In this document: positions 33,979 through 42,075 of the stretch, piece by piece
Numbering within the stretch: the stretch's first letter is position 1
Layout: each line of letters starts with the position of its first letter
Virus record (IMG/VR): IMGVR_UViG_3300006919_000001
Location: 19,396 to 83,395 of that record
Length of the DNA stretch: 64,000 nucleotides
Source: a virus
Direction: 5' to 3' (one strand)
Notes under the pieces: model-generated
Database searches by the model: none
Told to the model about the DNA's origin: nothing
Seen by the model: only the letters and a program-made list of their open reading frames with translations
Position numbers and translations under genes: made by a program

Positions 33979-34986
33979 TTATCTTGTTTTTTGTTTTGTT
34001 TCTGAAATACTCTTCATTGATACTGAAAAATCCCCACCGCTTGACAAAGAAGTTATTGGAGTCGATGAACTAGTTTTTCTAACTAATTCTAATGGACTAG
34101 TAACAGTTCTTTTATAGTATAGTGCAGGTGTCGAGTGAATACCACTAACAGCCATTAAGTCTTCCTTAGAAAGAGATAATGCTTTTGTTGAGATTGTATA
34201 CGAAGACATAACCTCAGTGTAGTTAACTCCAATGTATGGAGAACCATTTATTTCTTCAGTTGATTTAAACATACCTGATGATATGTTTCCACTATATGAA
34301 CCTGATTCCGATTCTGTTGCTATATCCATACCCCAAATCATCCACGACCCAAATCTACTTTTAAATACTAGGAATCCACCATCTGCAGCGCAGCCTTCGT
34401 CTTCGATATTTGTCGTTATTATTGGCGATGAATCGACGGCAGTTGCTAATGCTAATTGGGAATCAAAAGTTGGATATCCAATCCATCTCCCTTTTAACTG
34501 TACCCCGTAAAGTTCAGCTTCTGTCAATACTTGACTTTCGTCAACTAATGGTACAAAATTCTTAAGAGTCCTGCCCCCTATTATTGGTAATTTTGTAACT
34601 ATAGTTTCGGCCACAGTGTAGTCCGTATAAATTCTAAACTCATACTTATATTTTGAAACTACGGATTGCCAACCACTTACACTATCAGTCATCTCAGTAG
34701 TAGATTGATACTTGTAAACATCTGCATCATGATACTGCCTAGCTAGCTCCATTAAGTCTACACTTAAAGCTACTCCAGAATTAATGTCATAGATTGCATA
34801 CTTTGATTCAAAAGCTACTTGAACAGAACTATCCGTTGTGTCTATTATACTAATGTCTATAAAGAATAAAGTTGATAGTGGATTGTCATCCAATAAAACT
34901 ACCCTTAGGGGCTCGAACAAATAACAGTAAGAGCATGCTGGTGTAATTACTTGCCCGGATATTTCCGGATTAATTGTTATTGCCAT
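33979..34986 (-). CDS. Tail protein, probable distal tail component
   Basis: 335 aa, beginning MAITINPEISGQVITPACSY and ending with SSGGDFSVSMKSISETKQK. It is co-transcribed with the large tail-tip gene (stop and start one base apart) and precedes it, as distal tail proteins do. Several Cys residues are present (ACSYCY, EGCAADGG). No recognised domain. Confidence 0.5.
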   Translation of the reverse strand: MAITINPEISGQVITPACSYCYLFEPLRVVLLDDNPLSTLFFIDISIIDTTDSSVQVAFESKYAIYDINSGVALSVDLMELARQYHDADVYKYQSTTEMTDSVSGWQSVVSKYKYEFRIYTDYTVAETIVTKLPIIGGRTLKNFVPLVDESQVLTEAELYGVQLKGRWIGYPTFDSQLALATAVDSSPIITTNIEDEGCAADGGFLVFKSRFGSWMIWGMDIATESESGSYSGNISSGMFKSTEEINGSPYIGVNYTEVMSSYTISTKALSLSKEDLMAVSGIHSTPALYYKRTVTSPLELVRKTSSSTPITSLSSGGDFSVSMKSISETKQKTR

Positions 34987-34991
34987 TTTAT

Positions 34992-35147
34992 TTATTTTTT
35001 AGGTGACCAAATATTTCCTGAGAAATTATTTAACCATTGTTTTTTATTATTACACGATACGCAATCTTTTTTACGTTCTGCTGTTTTTGGTAATACGGTT
35101 TTGATTATGGTCTCAACCATATCGCCAAGTCCTTTTGTATTTTCCAT
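34992..35147 (-). CDS. Small tail-module protein with CxxC
   Basis: 51 aa, ATG at 35145-35147, stop at 34992-34994, directly upstream of the tail protein gene. The peptide (MENTKGLGDMVETIIKTVLP, then KKDCVSCNNKKQWLNN) has a CxxC pair. Small proteins with this layout commonly precede tail genes in Bacteroidota phages. Its function is unknown. Confidence 0.6.
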   Translation of the reverse strand: MENTKGLGDMVETIIKTVLPKTAERKKDCVSCNNKKQWLNNFSGNIWSPKK

Positions 35148-35162
35148 ATTATTTTATTTTAG

Positions 35163-35226
35163 TAACTCATAGGGGATTCGAACCCTTCTCTATAATTGTA
35201 CCACCTGGCCAGTTGGTGGATGAGTT
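35163..35226 (-). tRNA. tRNA-like element 3, anticodon arm truncated
   Basis: 64 nt. The acceptor AACTCAT/ATGAGTT is perfect, the D-arm is ACC-AACTGGCCA-GGT, and the T-arm is AAGGG-TTCGAAT-CCCCT with one mismatch. Only about 15 nt (GGTACAATTATAGAG) lie between D-arm and T-arm, where a tRNA needs about 23, so no normal anticodon arm exists. It sits inside the late tail operon. It may act as an RNase P/Z processing signal or be a relic. Confidence 0.45.
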
Positions 35227-35312
35227 AAAAGATAATAAGTTTGTATTTCACTTACTACCAACAATTGCCCTCGACTATACTGCATGTAGCAATATATTAT
35301 CTCGAAGTACCG

Positions 35313-35543
35313 TTATCTTAAATTAATTATAATTCTACTTACTGTTCTGCTTAAGTGCTGTAGGTACACATTAAATGCGTCCATAACCCTTGATTGACCA
35401 TCGCCTTCGAATCTAGTATTTGTTGCGAAATTAATCGTATCTCCAAATCTAATATCTTGACAATCCTGTAAATGTGCTAATAATTCTCCATTGTAATATG
35501 AAGTCATATCGCTGCTATTAATTATTAATATATCTTTCGTCAT
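35313..35543 (-). CDS. Hypothetical 76-aa protein in neck/tail module
   Basis: Begins MTKDILIINSSDMTSYYNG. It shares one base with the upstream gene. The 85 bases between it and tRNA-like element 3 contain ATAACGGTACT, also found within tRNA-like element 4, but no gene. The position suggests a head-tail joining or tail terminator protein; unproven. Confidence 0.6.
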   Translation of the reverse strand: MTKDILIINSSDMTSYYNGELLAHLQDCQDIRFGDTINFATNTRFEGDGQSRVMDAFNVYLQHLSRTVSRIIINLR

Positions 35544-35992
35544 TATGCTTTAAATTTTATTTCAGTGGGTAACGCCTTGTCATAAGCTTTATTTACATCT
35601 TGAGATTGCTTCTCCATGACCTCAACACTTAAAGTTTTAGTGTATTCTCCTACGCTATTATTAATTGCCTCCTGAATTGCATTCGGTGCATTAGGTACCC
35701 AATTTTTGGTTCCCTTTTTTCCAATGCTATTCTGTATTGCAAACGCGGTTCCCATCTCATTTGTACCCTCAAAAATAATTCCCTTGTCTCCAATCCATTC
35801 TAAAATTGGGTCTAGTGGTGGTTTCTTTCCAGGGCCTCTTCCGTACTTCGCAAATTGTACGTGTGCTGGGGTTAACATTGTGACATTGTCTGAACCTATA
35901 TTAATAACACTTTTGTCAGTTGTGTATTGGTCAAGGTCTTCAGCAATTGCTTTTAGAAATGCCTCTGATAACCTTATGAATATGTCGTTCAT
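35543..35992 (-). CDS. Tail completion/neck protein (putative)
   Basis: 149 aa. Composition and layout (FAKYGRGPGKKPPLDPILEW, FAIQNSIGKKGTKNWVPNA) resemble HK97 gp10-like tail-completion proteins, which typically carry a GRGPGK..P segment. The gene lies between two other small joining-protein candidates ahead of the tail genes. Confidence 0.6.
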   Translation of the reverse strand: MNDIFIRLSEAFLKAIAEDLDQYTTDKSVINIGSDNVTMLTPAHVQFAKYGRGPGKKPPLDPILEWIGDKGIIFEGTNEMGTAFAIQNSIGKKGTKNWVPNAPNAIQEAINNSVGEYTKTLSVEVMEKQSQDVNKAYDKALPTEIKFKA

Positions 35993-35998
35993 TTTTGG

Positions 35999-36445
35999 TT
36001 AGCAGTTTTTAACCGGGGCTGCCATTGTAAATCTGCCCAATATCCCGGCATGTTTTCCGGCGCCATGCTTTGGTACTAATTTACTTCCAACTGCGGACAA
36101 AGGTTCTCCTGCATAATTAGTAAGAGTTGGAGACAATAGACCCCTCAAGTTTTGGACGAATTGCATATACAAATAATGCATTTCAGTTGCCATGCTTTCA
36201 GCTTCATCTTTTGTTGTGTCTTCTGGTTTACCCATTAGTAAACAAACCACATCCACGGTTGGGTTGTCTAAGAATCCATGTTCGTTAAAAGTCATTTTAA
36301 TATCCATGTCCCAAGATACCAACATAATTGGCAAATCAGCTTGTGATGTTATTCTATTTAATTGTACTTCTATTTTTTCAGTGGAATTTGTGATTACAGC
36401 CGTAATTCCAACTGACTCAGCTGCTTCTTTTATTTTTGTAATCAT
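35999..36445 (-). CDS. Neck/tail terminator-like protein (putative)
   Basis: 148 aa beginning MITKIKEAAESVGITAVITN. The centre (LPIMLVSWDMDIKMTFN) and end (GILGRFTMAAPVKNC) suit a small alpha/beta joining protein such as a tail terminator. Evidence is position only: first of three similar-sized genes before the tail proteins. Confidence 0.5.
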   Translation of the reverse strand: MITKIKEAAESVGITAVITNSTEKIEVQLNRITSQADLPIMLVSWDMDIKMTFNEHGFLDNPTVDVVCLLMGKPEDTTKDEAESMATEMHYLYMQFVQNLRGLLSPTLTNYAGEPLSAVGSKLVPKHGAGKHAGILGRFTMAAPVKNC

Positions 36446-36458
36446 TTTTTTGTTTTTA

Positions 36459-36581
36459 TTAAATTAATCCACTCCAATATAATATAAACCCTATGAGATG
36501 GGTTGTCATAGGGTATTTGAATAAATTTGAATCGACATATGCACCATTAAAATACATCAATAATACTATAAGTCTTTCCAT
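36459..36581 (-). CDS. 40-aa hydrophobic peptide
   Basis: ATG at 36579-36581, seven bases after the stop of the holin-like gene. The peptide MERLIVLLMYFNGAYVDSN, ending in THLIGFILYWSGLI, has two hydrophobic stretches. A hairpin (36488-36514) lies within the frame, so the segment may instead be a terminator region. Its position between a holin and a neck gene is plausible for a lysis accessory peptide. Confidence 0.45.
   Translation of the reverse strand: MERLIVLLMYFNGAYVDSNLFKYPMTTHLIGFILYWSGLI
36488..36514 (-). terminator. Hairpin, possible terminator within 40-aa frame
   Basis: Perfect arms ACCCTATGA / TCATAGGGT with a nine-base loop, then TTATATTATATT on the minus strand. The stem is good and the T-run poor; it overlaps the 40-aa open frame. 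Confidence 0.5.
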
Positions 36582-36587
36582 TATTTT

Positions 36588-37061
36588 TTATTTTCTAGTT
36601 GAGATATTTCTATATTTCTCCATCCCCCTTGAACCAAAATATGCTATGTAAACACCAAGCAATAATGATTTCAAAAGTTCAATCCATTCTGACGGTACTT
36701 CAATTTCCGTGCTGAAAGAATCTAAATAAATTAATACAATTGTTGTAACTGTTAGGAATACTAAACTTAGAGGTCTAACATTTTTTGATAACCAAGAATC
36801 TGACATCATATCAGAATCCCATCTATCGGTAACGCCTTCCATTTCTGCAATATCAAGTTTCATAACTGTTATTGCAAATTCTCTATCAGCATCCGACATT
36901 GAATCATCTCCTGCAATTATATCCATTGCACCTTTTATGTTTCCAGTAGAAAGGTTTCCTACAACCCCAGCCACATCTCTAAAATTTATGGAACGTAGGA
37001 ATTTACCTACTGCAGTTCCATCTCCTCCGTTCTTTCTTTTATTCGGGTTAGGTTGTTTCAT
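36588..37061 (-). CDS. Holin-like protein (3-TM GTA holin type)
   Basis: 157 aa. The C-terminal half has the pattern of three-TM holins of gene-transfer-agent type: RWDSDMMSDSWLSKNVRPL, then TVTTIVLIYLDSF and a second hydrophobic segment LLLGVYIAYFGSRGMEKY. The N-terminal half is hydrophilic. It lies in the tail module, away from the endolysin, so it may be a second holin or a virion-linked membrane protein. Confidence 0.7.
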   Translation of the reverse strand: MKQPNPNKRKNGGDGTAVGKFLRSINFRDVAGVVGNLSTGNIKGAMDIIAGDDSMSDADREFAITVMKLDIAEMEGVTDRWDSDMMSDSWLSKNVRPLSLVFLTVTTIVLIYLDSFSTEIEVPSEWIELLKSLLLGVYIAYFGSRGMEKYRNISTRK

Positions 37062-37067
37062 ATTTTT

Positions 37068-37808
37068 TTATTTTGCGTATCTTCTTTGTTCTCTCATCTT
37101 CCTTTCTTTGATGACCCTTAAATTCTCATGAATATGAGCGTAGGTTGCATCTGAATAAGAATTCATTTGAGTTAAAGCATAGCTTACTTGCCAAGCTTCA
37201 TCATAAGAACTATTAAAGTCCTTACATATTTTTTTTATTGTTGACAGCATGTTGAATTGTTGCATCCTATGAATTCCAGCAGTTTGCATATCTTCATTGG
37301 GTACCTCAACCGAGGCGAATCTTTTTTTCCACTCTAGCTGTGATTCTTTTAGATTTTTGTAAATCCAATTATACAATCCAACCATATCTACCAATGATTC
37401 ATTCTCTATTTTTTCAATAAAGTCTTTAAACTTTTTACAATCCGAATCATAGTGGTCATCTATATTTTTCTCATAGCATGATATTGCTATCATCCTACTC
37501 ATCATATTTACAACATCTGAATCTTCATCCACTGAGCCAAGGAAAGAATTTATTTCCATCATTGCCTTGAACGATATTGAATCTATATTGCTAGGTCTTT
37601 TTATATTTCCTTTTTCATTATACTCCAATTCCTCAAGGTCAAGATTTTGACCATGCTTGATTATAAGTAATGCTTTTTTTAGTGCTCCGCTAAATCCAAT
37701 ATTATTGAAGAACCAAAGCTTCTTATATCCAACGACTTCTTCAACAACTCCAGTAACATCGATGGAGCTTCCAGTTATCTTTGTTAAGTCTTTTAATCTC
37801 AATTTCAT
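37068..37808 (-). CDS. Hypothetical 246-aa protein, tail module
   Basis: Helical, charged protein beginning MKLRLKDLTKITGSSIDVTG. There is no catalytic motif. The segment KALLIIKHGQNLDLEELEYNE and a C-terminal basic end (KERKMREQRRYAK) are visible. Upstream of the joining proteins and tape measure, it could be a tail assembly chaperone; no frameshifted partner is evident. Confidence 0.6.
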   Translation of the reverse strand: MKLRLKDLTKITGSSIDVTGVVEEVVGYKKLWFFNNIGFSGALKKALLIIKHGQNLDLEELEYNEKGNIKRPSNIDSISFKAMMEINSFLGSVDEDSDVVNMMSRMIAISCYEKNIDDHYDSDCKKFKDFIEKIENESLVDMVGLYNWIYKNLKESQLEWKKRFASVEVPNEDMQTAGIHRMQQFNMLSTIKKICKDFNSSYDEAWQVSYALTQMNSYSDATYAHIHENLRVIKERKMREQRRYAK

Positions 37809-37823
37809 TTTACCTAGTTTTTT

Positions 37824-37854
37824 AAAATAGAAAAGGAGCCGTTTTAAGGGCCCC
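37824..37854 (-). terminator. Intrinsic terminator
   Basis: Minus strand GGGGCC, eight-base loop, GGCTCC, then TTTTCTATTTT. It follows the membrane-protein gene at 37886. Confidence 0.75.
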
Positions 37855-37885
37855 TAATTTTTATTCTATATATTTGTATTAAACC

Positions 37886-38458
37886 TTATTGATTATCCCT
37901 TATGGTTGCGCTATGATATTCCTCGTAGGTTAGATTAACAAAGATTGCTAACGGGATTGCCGCCACAACCTCTCCCCAAGCTACTGAGTATATTTTTAAT
38001 ACGAATCCTCCGACAAACCCGAGTATTCCAACTATGGCTCCAATCAAGGCGATTAACTGTGCTCTTTTTGACCTATGGTAAGTTACCATTGCAACATACC
38101 CAAATAGGATTGCGCTTCCGGTTCCAGCCAAATGCAAAGCCTCTATTATCTTTGATGGGTTATTTACACTAAATGTAATTACCGTTCCAAACAAATAAGC
38201 CACTGCTATAAAACATTGTCCCAATGTAATTCTACCAAGTAACCAAATTTTAGTTATCTCAACTTCTTTATTCGGATTTGTAAAACCCGATATCATAAAT
38301 AAGGATGATATACATACTAGCGTTGAATATAAAAGTGGGTCATGCATAGTTCCAGCATATTGACTCCAACTTGGATATAAATTTAGTACGGCCATAAGTA
38401 ATCCAAGGACTAATGAAATTGCCGTTAAAATTCTTACATTTAAGATTGCTCTTTTCAT
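37886..38458 (-). CDS. 190-aa polytopic membrane protein
   Basis: Five or six predicted transmembrane helices (ILTAISLVLGLLMAVLNLY, TLVCISSLFMISGF, ALIGAIVGILGFVGGFV, VVAAIPLAIFVNL) and a short polar C-terminus. It is flanked by terminators on both sides, so it is expressed as its own unit. No transporter signature is seen. It could mediate superinfection exclusion or lysis timing. Confidence 0.7.
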   Translation of the reverse strand: MKRAILNVRILTAISLVLGLLMAVLNLYPSWSQYAGTMHDPLLYSTLVCISSLFMISGFTNPNKEVEITKIWLLGRITLGQCFIAVAYLFGTVITFSVNNPSKIIEALHLAGTGSAILFGYVAMVTYHRSKRAQLIALIGAIVGILGFVGGFVLKIYSVAWGEVVAAIPLAIFVNLTYEEYHSATIRDNQ

Positions 38459-38512
38459 AGTTTTGTTTTTTAATGGATATCTACCCTAATGGTTTTGCAT
38501 TAGAATCGATTT

Positions 38513-38544
38513 TAAACAATAAAAGAGGCCCTCTACGAGCCTCT
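38513..38544 (-). terminator. Intrinsic terminator
   Basis: Minus strand AGAGGC, nine-base loop, GCCTCT, then TTTATTGTTT. It lies after the 123-aa gene, in a 140-base gap that shows nothing else. Confidence 0.75.
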
Positions 38545-38598
38545 AATGTGTTTTGTATATATTTATGTCACTATATAAAAGATAAGCCGTTAGACCTC

Positions 38599-38970
38599 TT
38601 ATTTTAAATAGTCTCCATTGGTTAACATTTTCTCAAACGTTTCCAATCTAACCAGTAATCCTTTTTTATGAGAAGCGATTGCAACTCCAGAAGCTCTTTT
38701 TAATTTTGCAATCAAAGTTTCTAACTCAGCTTTTGGTAGTAATTCTTCTTTTTCTTTTTCCTCCTGAACCAAAGCAATCTCAGCCTCCTCAGCCTTCTTA
38801 CCAGAAATCTCTGCTAATTTATCTAATGCAGATTTGATTAGTTCATTTGCTTTTTTGCCGGGCTTCCAAACTCCCTCAATTCCCAAATCGGTAAACTTTG
38901 ATTTTAAATCTCCGTATTTTACTTTTGATAATGATTCGAATGTCTCTCCTTTTCCTTGTGTATTTTCCAT
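38599..38970 (-). CDS. Hypothetical 123-aa protein with coiled coil
   Basis: Begins MENTQGKGETFESLSKVKYG; residues about 30-50 (IEGVWKPGKKANELIKSAL) resemble a LEM/HeH-type helix-extension-helix, followed by a Glu/Lys-rich coiled coil (KAEEAEIALVQEEKEKEE). Such domains occur in phage structural and DNA-binding proteins. It is co-transcribed with the 99-aa gene. Confidence 0.6.
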   Translation of the reverse strand: MENTQGKGETFESLSKVKYGDLKSKFTDLGIEGVWKPGKKANELIKSALDKLAEISGKKAEEAEIALVQEEKEKEELLPKAELETLIAKLKRASGVAIASHKKGLLVRLETFEKMLTNGDYLK

Positions 38971-38982
38971 AATTTGTTTTTG

Positions 38983-39282
38983 TTAAATTAAACCTTTTAA
39001 TTGTTTTTCTAGTTTTTTTGATGCTATTACATCCCGGATAATTGCAAGGTGCCCATACAATTCATATGGTTCAAATGCTTTTAGCATCTCCTCATTGTCT
39101 TCTGCAAATCCGGTTTCACACCAAGTCTTAAATTCATCTAGCGTTTTAAATTGCTGGATGAGGTTTGTTGGCTTGAGCAATTCTTCAAACATGGCATCCA
39201 TCTCTGTATGCCCATAATTTTTTCCCTCGAAGTGTTCGCCTCCGTTTTGGTTATCTTCGTTATACATATCCTCTGGTGTCAT
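38983..39282 (-). CDS. Hypothetical 99-aa acidic protein
   Basis: Begins MTPEDMYNEDNQNGGEHFEG; the rest is helical (EFKTWCETGFAEDNEEMLKA). It lies 13 bases upstream of the 123-aa gene. No family is recognised. Confidence 0.6.
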   Translation of the reverse strand: MTPEDMYNEDNQNGGEHFEGKNYGHTEMDAMFEELLKPTNLIQQFKTLDEFKTWCETGFAEDNEEMLKAFEPYELYGHLAIIRDVIASKKLEKQLKGLI

Positions 39283-39293
39283 TTTGATTATTA

Positions 39294-39401
39294 TTAATCG
39301 TTATCGTCGAAGTCGCTTGGGTCTCCGTATTTTGAATATAAAATATCTGAAACTATCAAAGATACTATCAAAATGATTATTAGTCTTACACAGTCCTCCA
39401 T
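39294..39401 (-). CDS. 35-aa single-pass membrane peptide
   Basis: ATG at 39399-39401. The peptide begins MEDCVRLIIILIVSLIVSDI and has one hydrophobic segment and an acidic C-terminus (DPSDFDDND). Close packing with the next gene supports translation. Confidence 0.5.
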   Translation of the reverse strand: MEDCVRLIIILIVSLIVSDILYSKYGDPSDFDDND

Positions 39402-39411
39402 AATGTTCTAT

Positions 39412-39437
39412 TTTAAAGGCCGGCTTTTTACACCGGC
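39412..39437 (-). terminator. Weak terminator candidate
   Basis: Minus strand GCCGG, nine-base loop, CCGGC, then CTTTAAAAT. The stem is strong and the T-run weak. It follows the 76-aa gene. Confidence 0.5.
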
Positions 39438-39447
39438 TCTGTTAAAC

Positions 39448-39678
39448 TTAACTTCTAAGCGCTTGGATTATTTCCTCCGCCATTATATTGGCTTGCTCTT
39501 CTTTTCTTTTCCTCGTGTCTCGGGTTAGTGTTTCTAGGTGGATTTCTGTTCCATCTATTTTAACAATTTTCTGTCCCGCCAATAAGGCTCCTACAACTTG
39601 CTCATGGTCTGTGTTTGGTAAAAATTTCATAACGGTATTTTTTATAGTTTTATAATTCATAATTTTATTAGTCAACAA
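39448..39678 (-). CDS. Hypothetical 76-aa protein
   Basis: Begins MLTNKIMNYKTIKNTVMKFL and ends AEEIIQALRS; small alpha/beta composition. It overlaps the 187-aa gene by 11 bases. An internal start at MNYKT (codon 7) is also possible. Confidence 0.5.
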   Translation of the reverse strand: MLTNKIMNYKTIKNTVMKFLPNTDHEQVVGALLAGQKIVKIDGTEIHLETLTRDTRKRKEEQANIMAEEIIQALRS

Positions 39679-40231
39679 TTTTCATTCCTAATTTTTTCTC
39701 AGCCTCTTCTTTTGTAATGGTTGTCACAATATCAACCCACCCCGTTTCTGGAGAAAATACTATTACATTCTCACCATGGCCCATTGCCCAAACTCGATTA
39801 TAATTATCTACGTGCCAAAATTCAGAAATAGAAATAACTTTATCACCGTCTCCTCTTACTTGAGCTCCACCCGAATAACCCTTTTTATTAAATTGTATTT
39901 TTAATGCCTCATGTATTTCTTTCCCAGTCATTTCAATCAATTGCTGCGACCATCTAGTATTCGACCATGAACTTACGGCCCATTCTCCATCACTAATTTC
40001 AAAATGCTCATGTTGAACTGAACCTTCGAAAAAACCATCCTTGGTAATAGATTTAATTAGTATTTCATAATTAATACTAGTTTCTTCGTATCCATCTGGA
40101 AGTCTATACCATTTTCCAACTTCTAATTTAATTGGAAATAATCTTGGGAAAATGGCCTTAACTTCTGAAAGTTTTGGTACATAATTTTGCTCGTTTAAAT
40201 TTTTAATAAATTCTTTTTGTTCTGCGTTCAT
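39668..40231 (-). CDS. H-/W-rich hypothetical 187-aa protein
   Basis: Begins MNAEQKEFIKNLNEQNYVPK; rich in Trp and Gly in the middle (DGEWAVSSWSNTRWSQQL). The end (TKEEAEKKLGMKIVD) is helical. No known family. Early small-gene region with its own A-rich leader. Confidence 0.6.
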   Translation of the reverse strand: MNAEQKEFIKNLNEQNYVPKLSEVKAIFPRLFPIKLEVGKWYRLPDGYEETSINYEILIKSITKDGFFEGSVQHEHFEISDGEWAVSSWSNTRWSQQLIEMTGKEIHEALKIQFNKKGYSGGAQVRGDGDKVISISEFWHVDNYNRVWAMGHGENVIVFSPETGWVDIVTTITKEEAEKKLGMKIVD

Positions 40232-40276
40232 GATTTTAAAATTTGTGGGTCTATATTTATTTTTAAATAACCCGGT

Positions 40277-40726
40277 TTATAATTTTACTTCTTTTAATAA
40301 TCCTACTTGAGTCTGTGTTGCCTTGGTAAGTAAGTCAACTGCATTAGTATACTTCTCTACCAACTTCTCAACCTCTTTAAAGTTCTTAACTAATTCTCCC
40401 ATCATTATGGCTTTAGATACTGAGGCCACACAGGATAAATCAAAACTTCCCATTGAACCAGTATTGAGTTCTAATTTTGTACTTTCCTCTTTATTGAAAA
40501 AGTCTTCCCTGTAATACATATTGATATCAGACCCAAAAACTCTTTTACCATCCTTTTTTTCCACCAACAATTCTACTTGGTCTGAATAAACTACCGCTTT
40601 AAAATCTTCACTAAAATTTAATCCTATTACCCTAAGGCTTGATACAAATTCATCTGACATGAATTGGCGTGCATTTTTTAAAGTTGAATAAAGTGCTTTA
40701 ATTTGTTGAGCGTTTGAATTTTTCAT
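40277..40726 (-). CDS. Hypothetical 149-aa protein
   Basis: Begins MKNSNAQQIKALYSTLKNAR; alternating beta and helical segments (EDFKAVVYSDQVELLVEKK). It is driven by the promoter at 40772-40797. No domain is recognised. Confidence 0.6.
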   Translation of the reverse strand: MKNSNAQQIKALYSTLKNARQFMSDEFVSSLRVIGLNFSEDFKAVVYSDQVELLVEKKDGKRVFGSDINMYYREDFFNKEESTKLELNTGSMGSFDLSCVASVSKAIMMGELVKNFKEVEKLVEKYTNAVDLLTKATQTQVGLLKEVKL

Positions 40727-40765
40727 AATATTTGATTTTAGTATTTGTTATTATTCGTTATCCAA

Positions 40766-40797
40766 ATATACACCCACTTTATGGAATCCACACGCTT
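40766..40797 (-). promoter_or_regulatory. Phage promoter (variant)
   Basis: Minus strand GTGTGGATTCC, about 12 bases, TATATTTG. A variant of the family box, also seen at 49996. It faces the 149-aa gene and diverges from a plus-strand copy at 40840. Confidence 0.7.
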
Positions 40798-40839
40798 TTT
40801 TTAAAAGAATTTTTTTTTTTTTTATTAATGCTCAGTTAG

Positions 40840-40871
40840 CTAGGTTCGTATCAAAAAATTTTGTAACTTTG
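40840..40871 (+). promoter_or_regulatory. Plus-strand phage promoter
   Basis: Plus strand CTAGGTTCGTA, 13 bases, TAACTTTG, an exact fit in spacing. It points right, into the region of the 28-aa minus-strand gene, so it would make an RNA antisense to that gene and to the 3' end of the 263-aa gene. Confidence 0.75.
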
Positions 40872-40882
40872 GTTCGATGTCT

Positions 40883-40969
40883 TTATTTTTCCCTTGTTTC
40901 CAGTTTAAACTTTTTAGACATTACTTCCCAAATTCCTTTTGGTGAAAGAAAATTGTCCGGAGTTCTCAT
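40883..40969 (-). CDS. 28-aa microprotein
   Basis: ATG at 40967-40969, stop at 40883-40885. The peptide MRTPDNFLSPKGIWEVMSKK continues KFKLETREK. It is preceded by the typical A-rich leader (CAAACATTATG) of this phage. It lies under the plus-strand promoter at 40840, so it may be under antisense control. Confidence 0.5.
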   Translation of the reverse strand: MRTPDNFLSPKGIWEVMSKKFKLETREK

Positions 40970-40984
40970 AATGTTTGAATTTAA

Positions 40985-41003
40985 AGGGGGCCTTTCGACC
41001 CCT
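40985..41003 (-). terminator. Probable terminator
   Basis: AGGGG / CCCCT stem with a nine-base loop directly after the 263-aa gene, followed on the minus strand by CTTTAAATT. Confidence 0.6.
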
Positions 41004-41010
41004 CTATTAA

Positions 41011-41802
41011 TTATATCTTTGATAATCTCTCTTGTTCTTTTTTAAGGTCTTTCTCCAAGTAAGCTATTCTATTTACTATATGAGTAGACTCTTCCATTGC
41101 TCGGTCAATTGTTTTCTCATTGGTATCCACTATCCATTGTTTATAAACCTCGTATGAACCTTGAAATATTTCATCCCTATGGTCTTGTGGAAATTCACTC
41201 CAGTTATCATTTGTGATAAATCTGTTGGCATCATTCGCATTGATATACTCAATCCAATCTTCTCTAGTGAGTTTTGATAACATATCAGATTTCACATAGG
41301 CATTTTTAATATGCTTTTCCAACCTTGAAATATCATCCATCTTTCTCTGTTTCTTATTTTTCAAAGCAATCACTTTCTTAATCTCCTTAGCCAATACCAT
41401 ATTCCCTGTTTTAGGAAGGTTCGTTTTGGTTAGATATCTATAGTGGTCTCTCTGAATATACCCTCCAGCTATAATTGCTTCGGTTGAAAAACTATATCTC
41501 TTTCCACCTCTTTCAATTTCTCCAGTCATTTCAAAATTACCTTTTACTGAGGTACCAGCATTGAACCATAATAACATATCATCTTCATTGGTGTAGCTAA
41601 TAATGCTTTTGCATATATCATGTATCAATTGTAATTCAATACACTCTTTACCAAACTCGGTAACTGGCATTGCATTTTTTTCTGACTCCATCCATTTAAT
41701 AGTGCTTTCAATTTTTTTCTCAATCTGAGGCTTCATTGAATTTAACACGTTCTTTAACACTTGGTTTTTCGAAGACTCGATGTACTGGTTTGTAAATTTC
41801 AT
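41011..41802 (-). CDS. Hypothetical 263-aa helical protein
   Basis: Lys/Glu-rich, probably largely helical (NSMKPQIEKKIESTIKWME, RIAYLEKDLKKEQERLSKI). Contains ISYTNEDDMLLWFNAGTSV. No catalytic motif; could be structural or DNA-binding. It has its own promoter upstream (41825-41856). Confidence 0.6.
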   Translation of the reverse strand: MKFTNQYIESSKNQVLKNVLNSMKPQIEKKIESTIKWMESEKNAMPVTEFGKECIELQLIHDICKSIISYTNEDDMLLWFNAGTSVKGNFEMTGEIERGGKRYSFSTEAIIAGGYIQRDHYRYLTKTNLPKTGNMVLAKEIKKVIALKNKKQRKMDDISRLEKHIKNAYVKSDMLSKLTREDWIEYINANDANRFITNDNWSEFPQDHRDEIFQGSYEVYKQWIVDTNEKTIDRAMEESTHIVNRIAYLEKDLKKEQERLSKI

Positions 41803-41824
41803 AATATTTGGTTTTAAATTATAT

Positions 41825-41856
41825 GTAAAGATACACCTTTTTTGAATACCTCACAA
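41825..41856 (-). promoter_or_regulatory. Phage promoter (variant)
   Basis: Minus strand GTGAGGTATTC, ten bases, TATCTTTA. Shorter spacer than the usual 13 bases. It drives the 263-aa gene. Confidence 0.6.
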
Positions 41857-41868
41857 CGTTTATTTCAA

Positions 41869-42054
41869 TTATCTTTTAGTGATTTGATTCCATCTCTTTG
41901 AAGCTTCCTTTAGTGAGGTGAATCTTTGCATGCTAACAACCTTAATTTCATTAGTCACCTCGACATAGTATTGACTTGAATCATATGATACGATTCCAAA
42001 AGAACAACTGTTTGTTCCGTATGTGTTTTGGTAAGTGTGTTTTTGAGTTTTCAT
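41869..42054 (-). CDS. Hypothetical 61-aa protein
   Basis: Begins MKTQKHTYQNTYGTNSCSFG and ends SLKEASKRWNQITKR. Beta-rich with a basic C-terminus. It is driven by the promoter at 42076-42107. Confidence 0.6.
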   Translation of the reverse strand: MKTQKHTYQNTYGTNSCSFGIVSYDSSQYYVEVTNEIKVVSMQRFTSLKEASKRWNQITKR

Positions 42055-42075
42055 AATCTATATTTTTCTTATATG

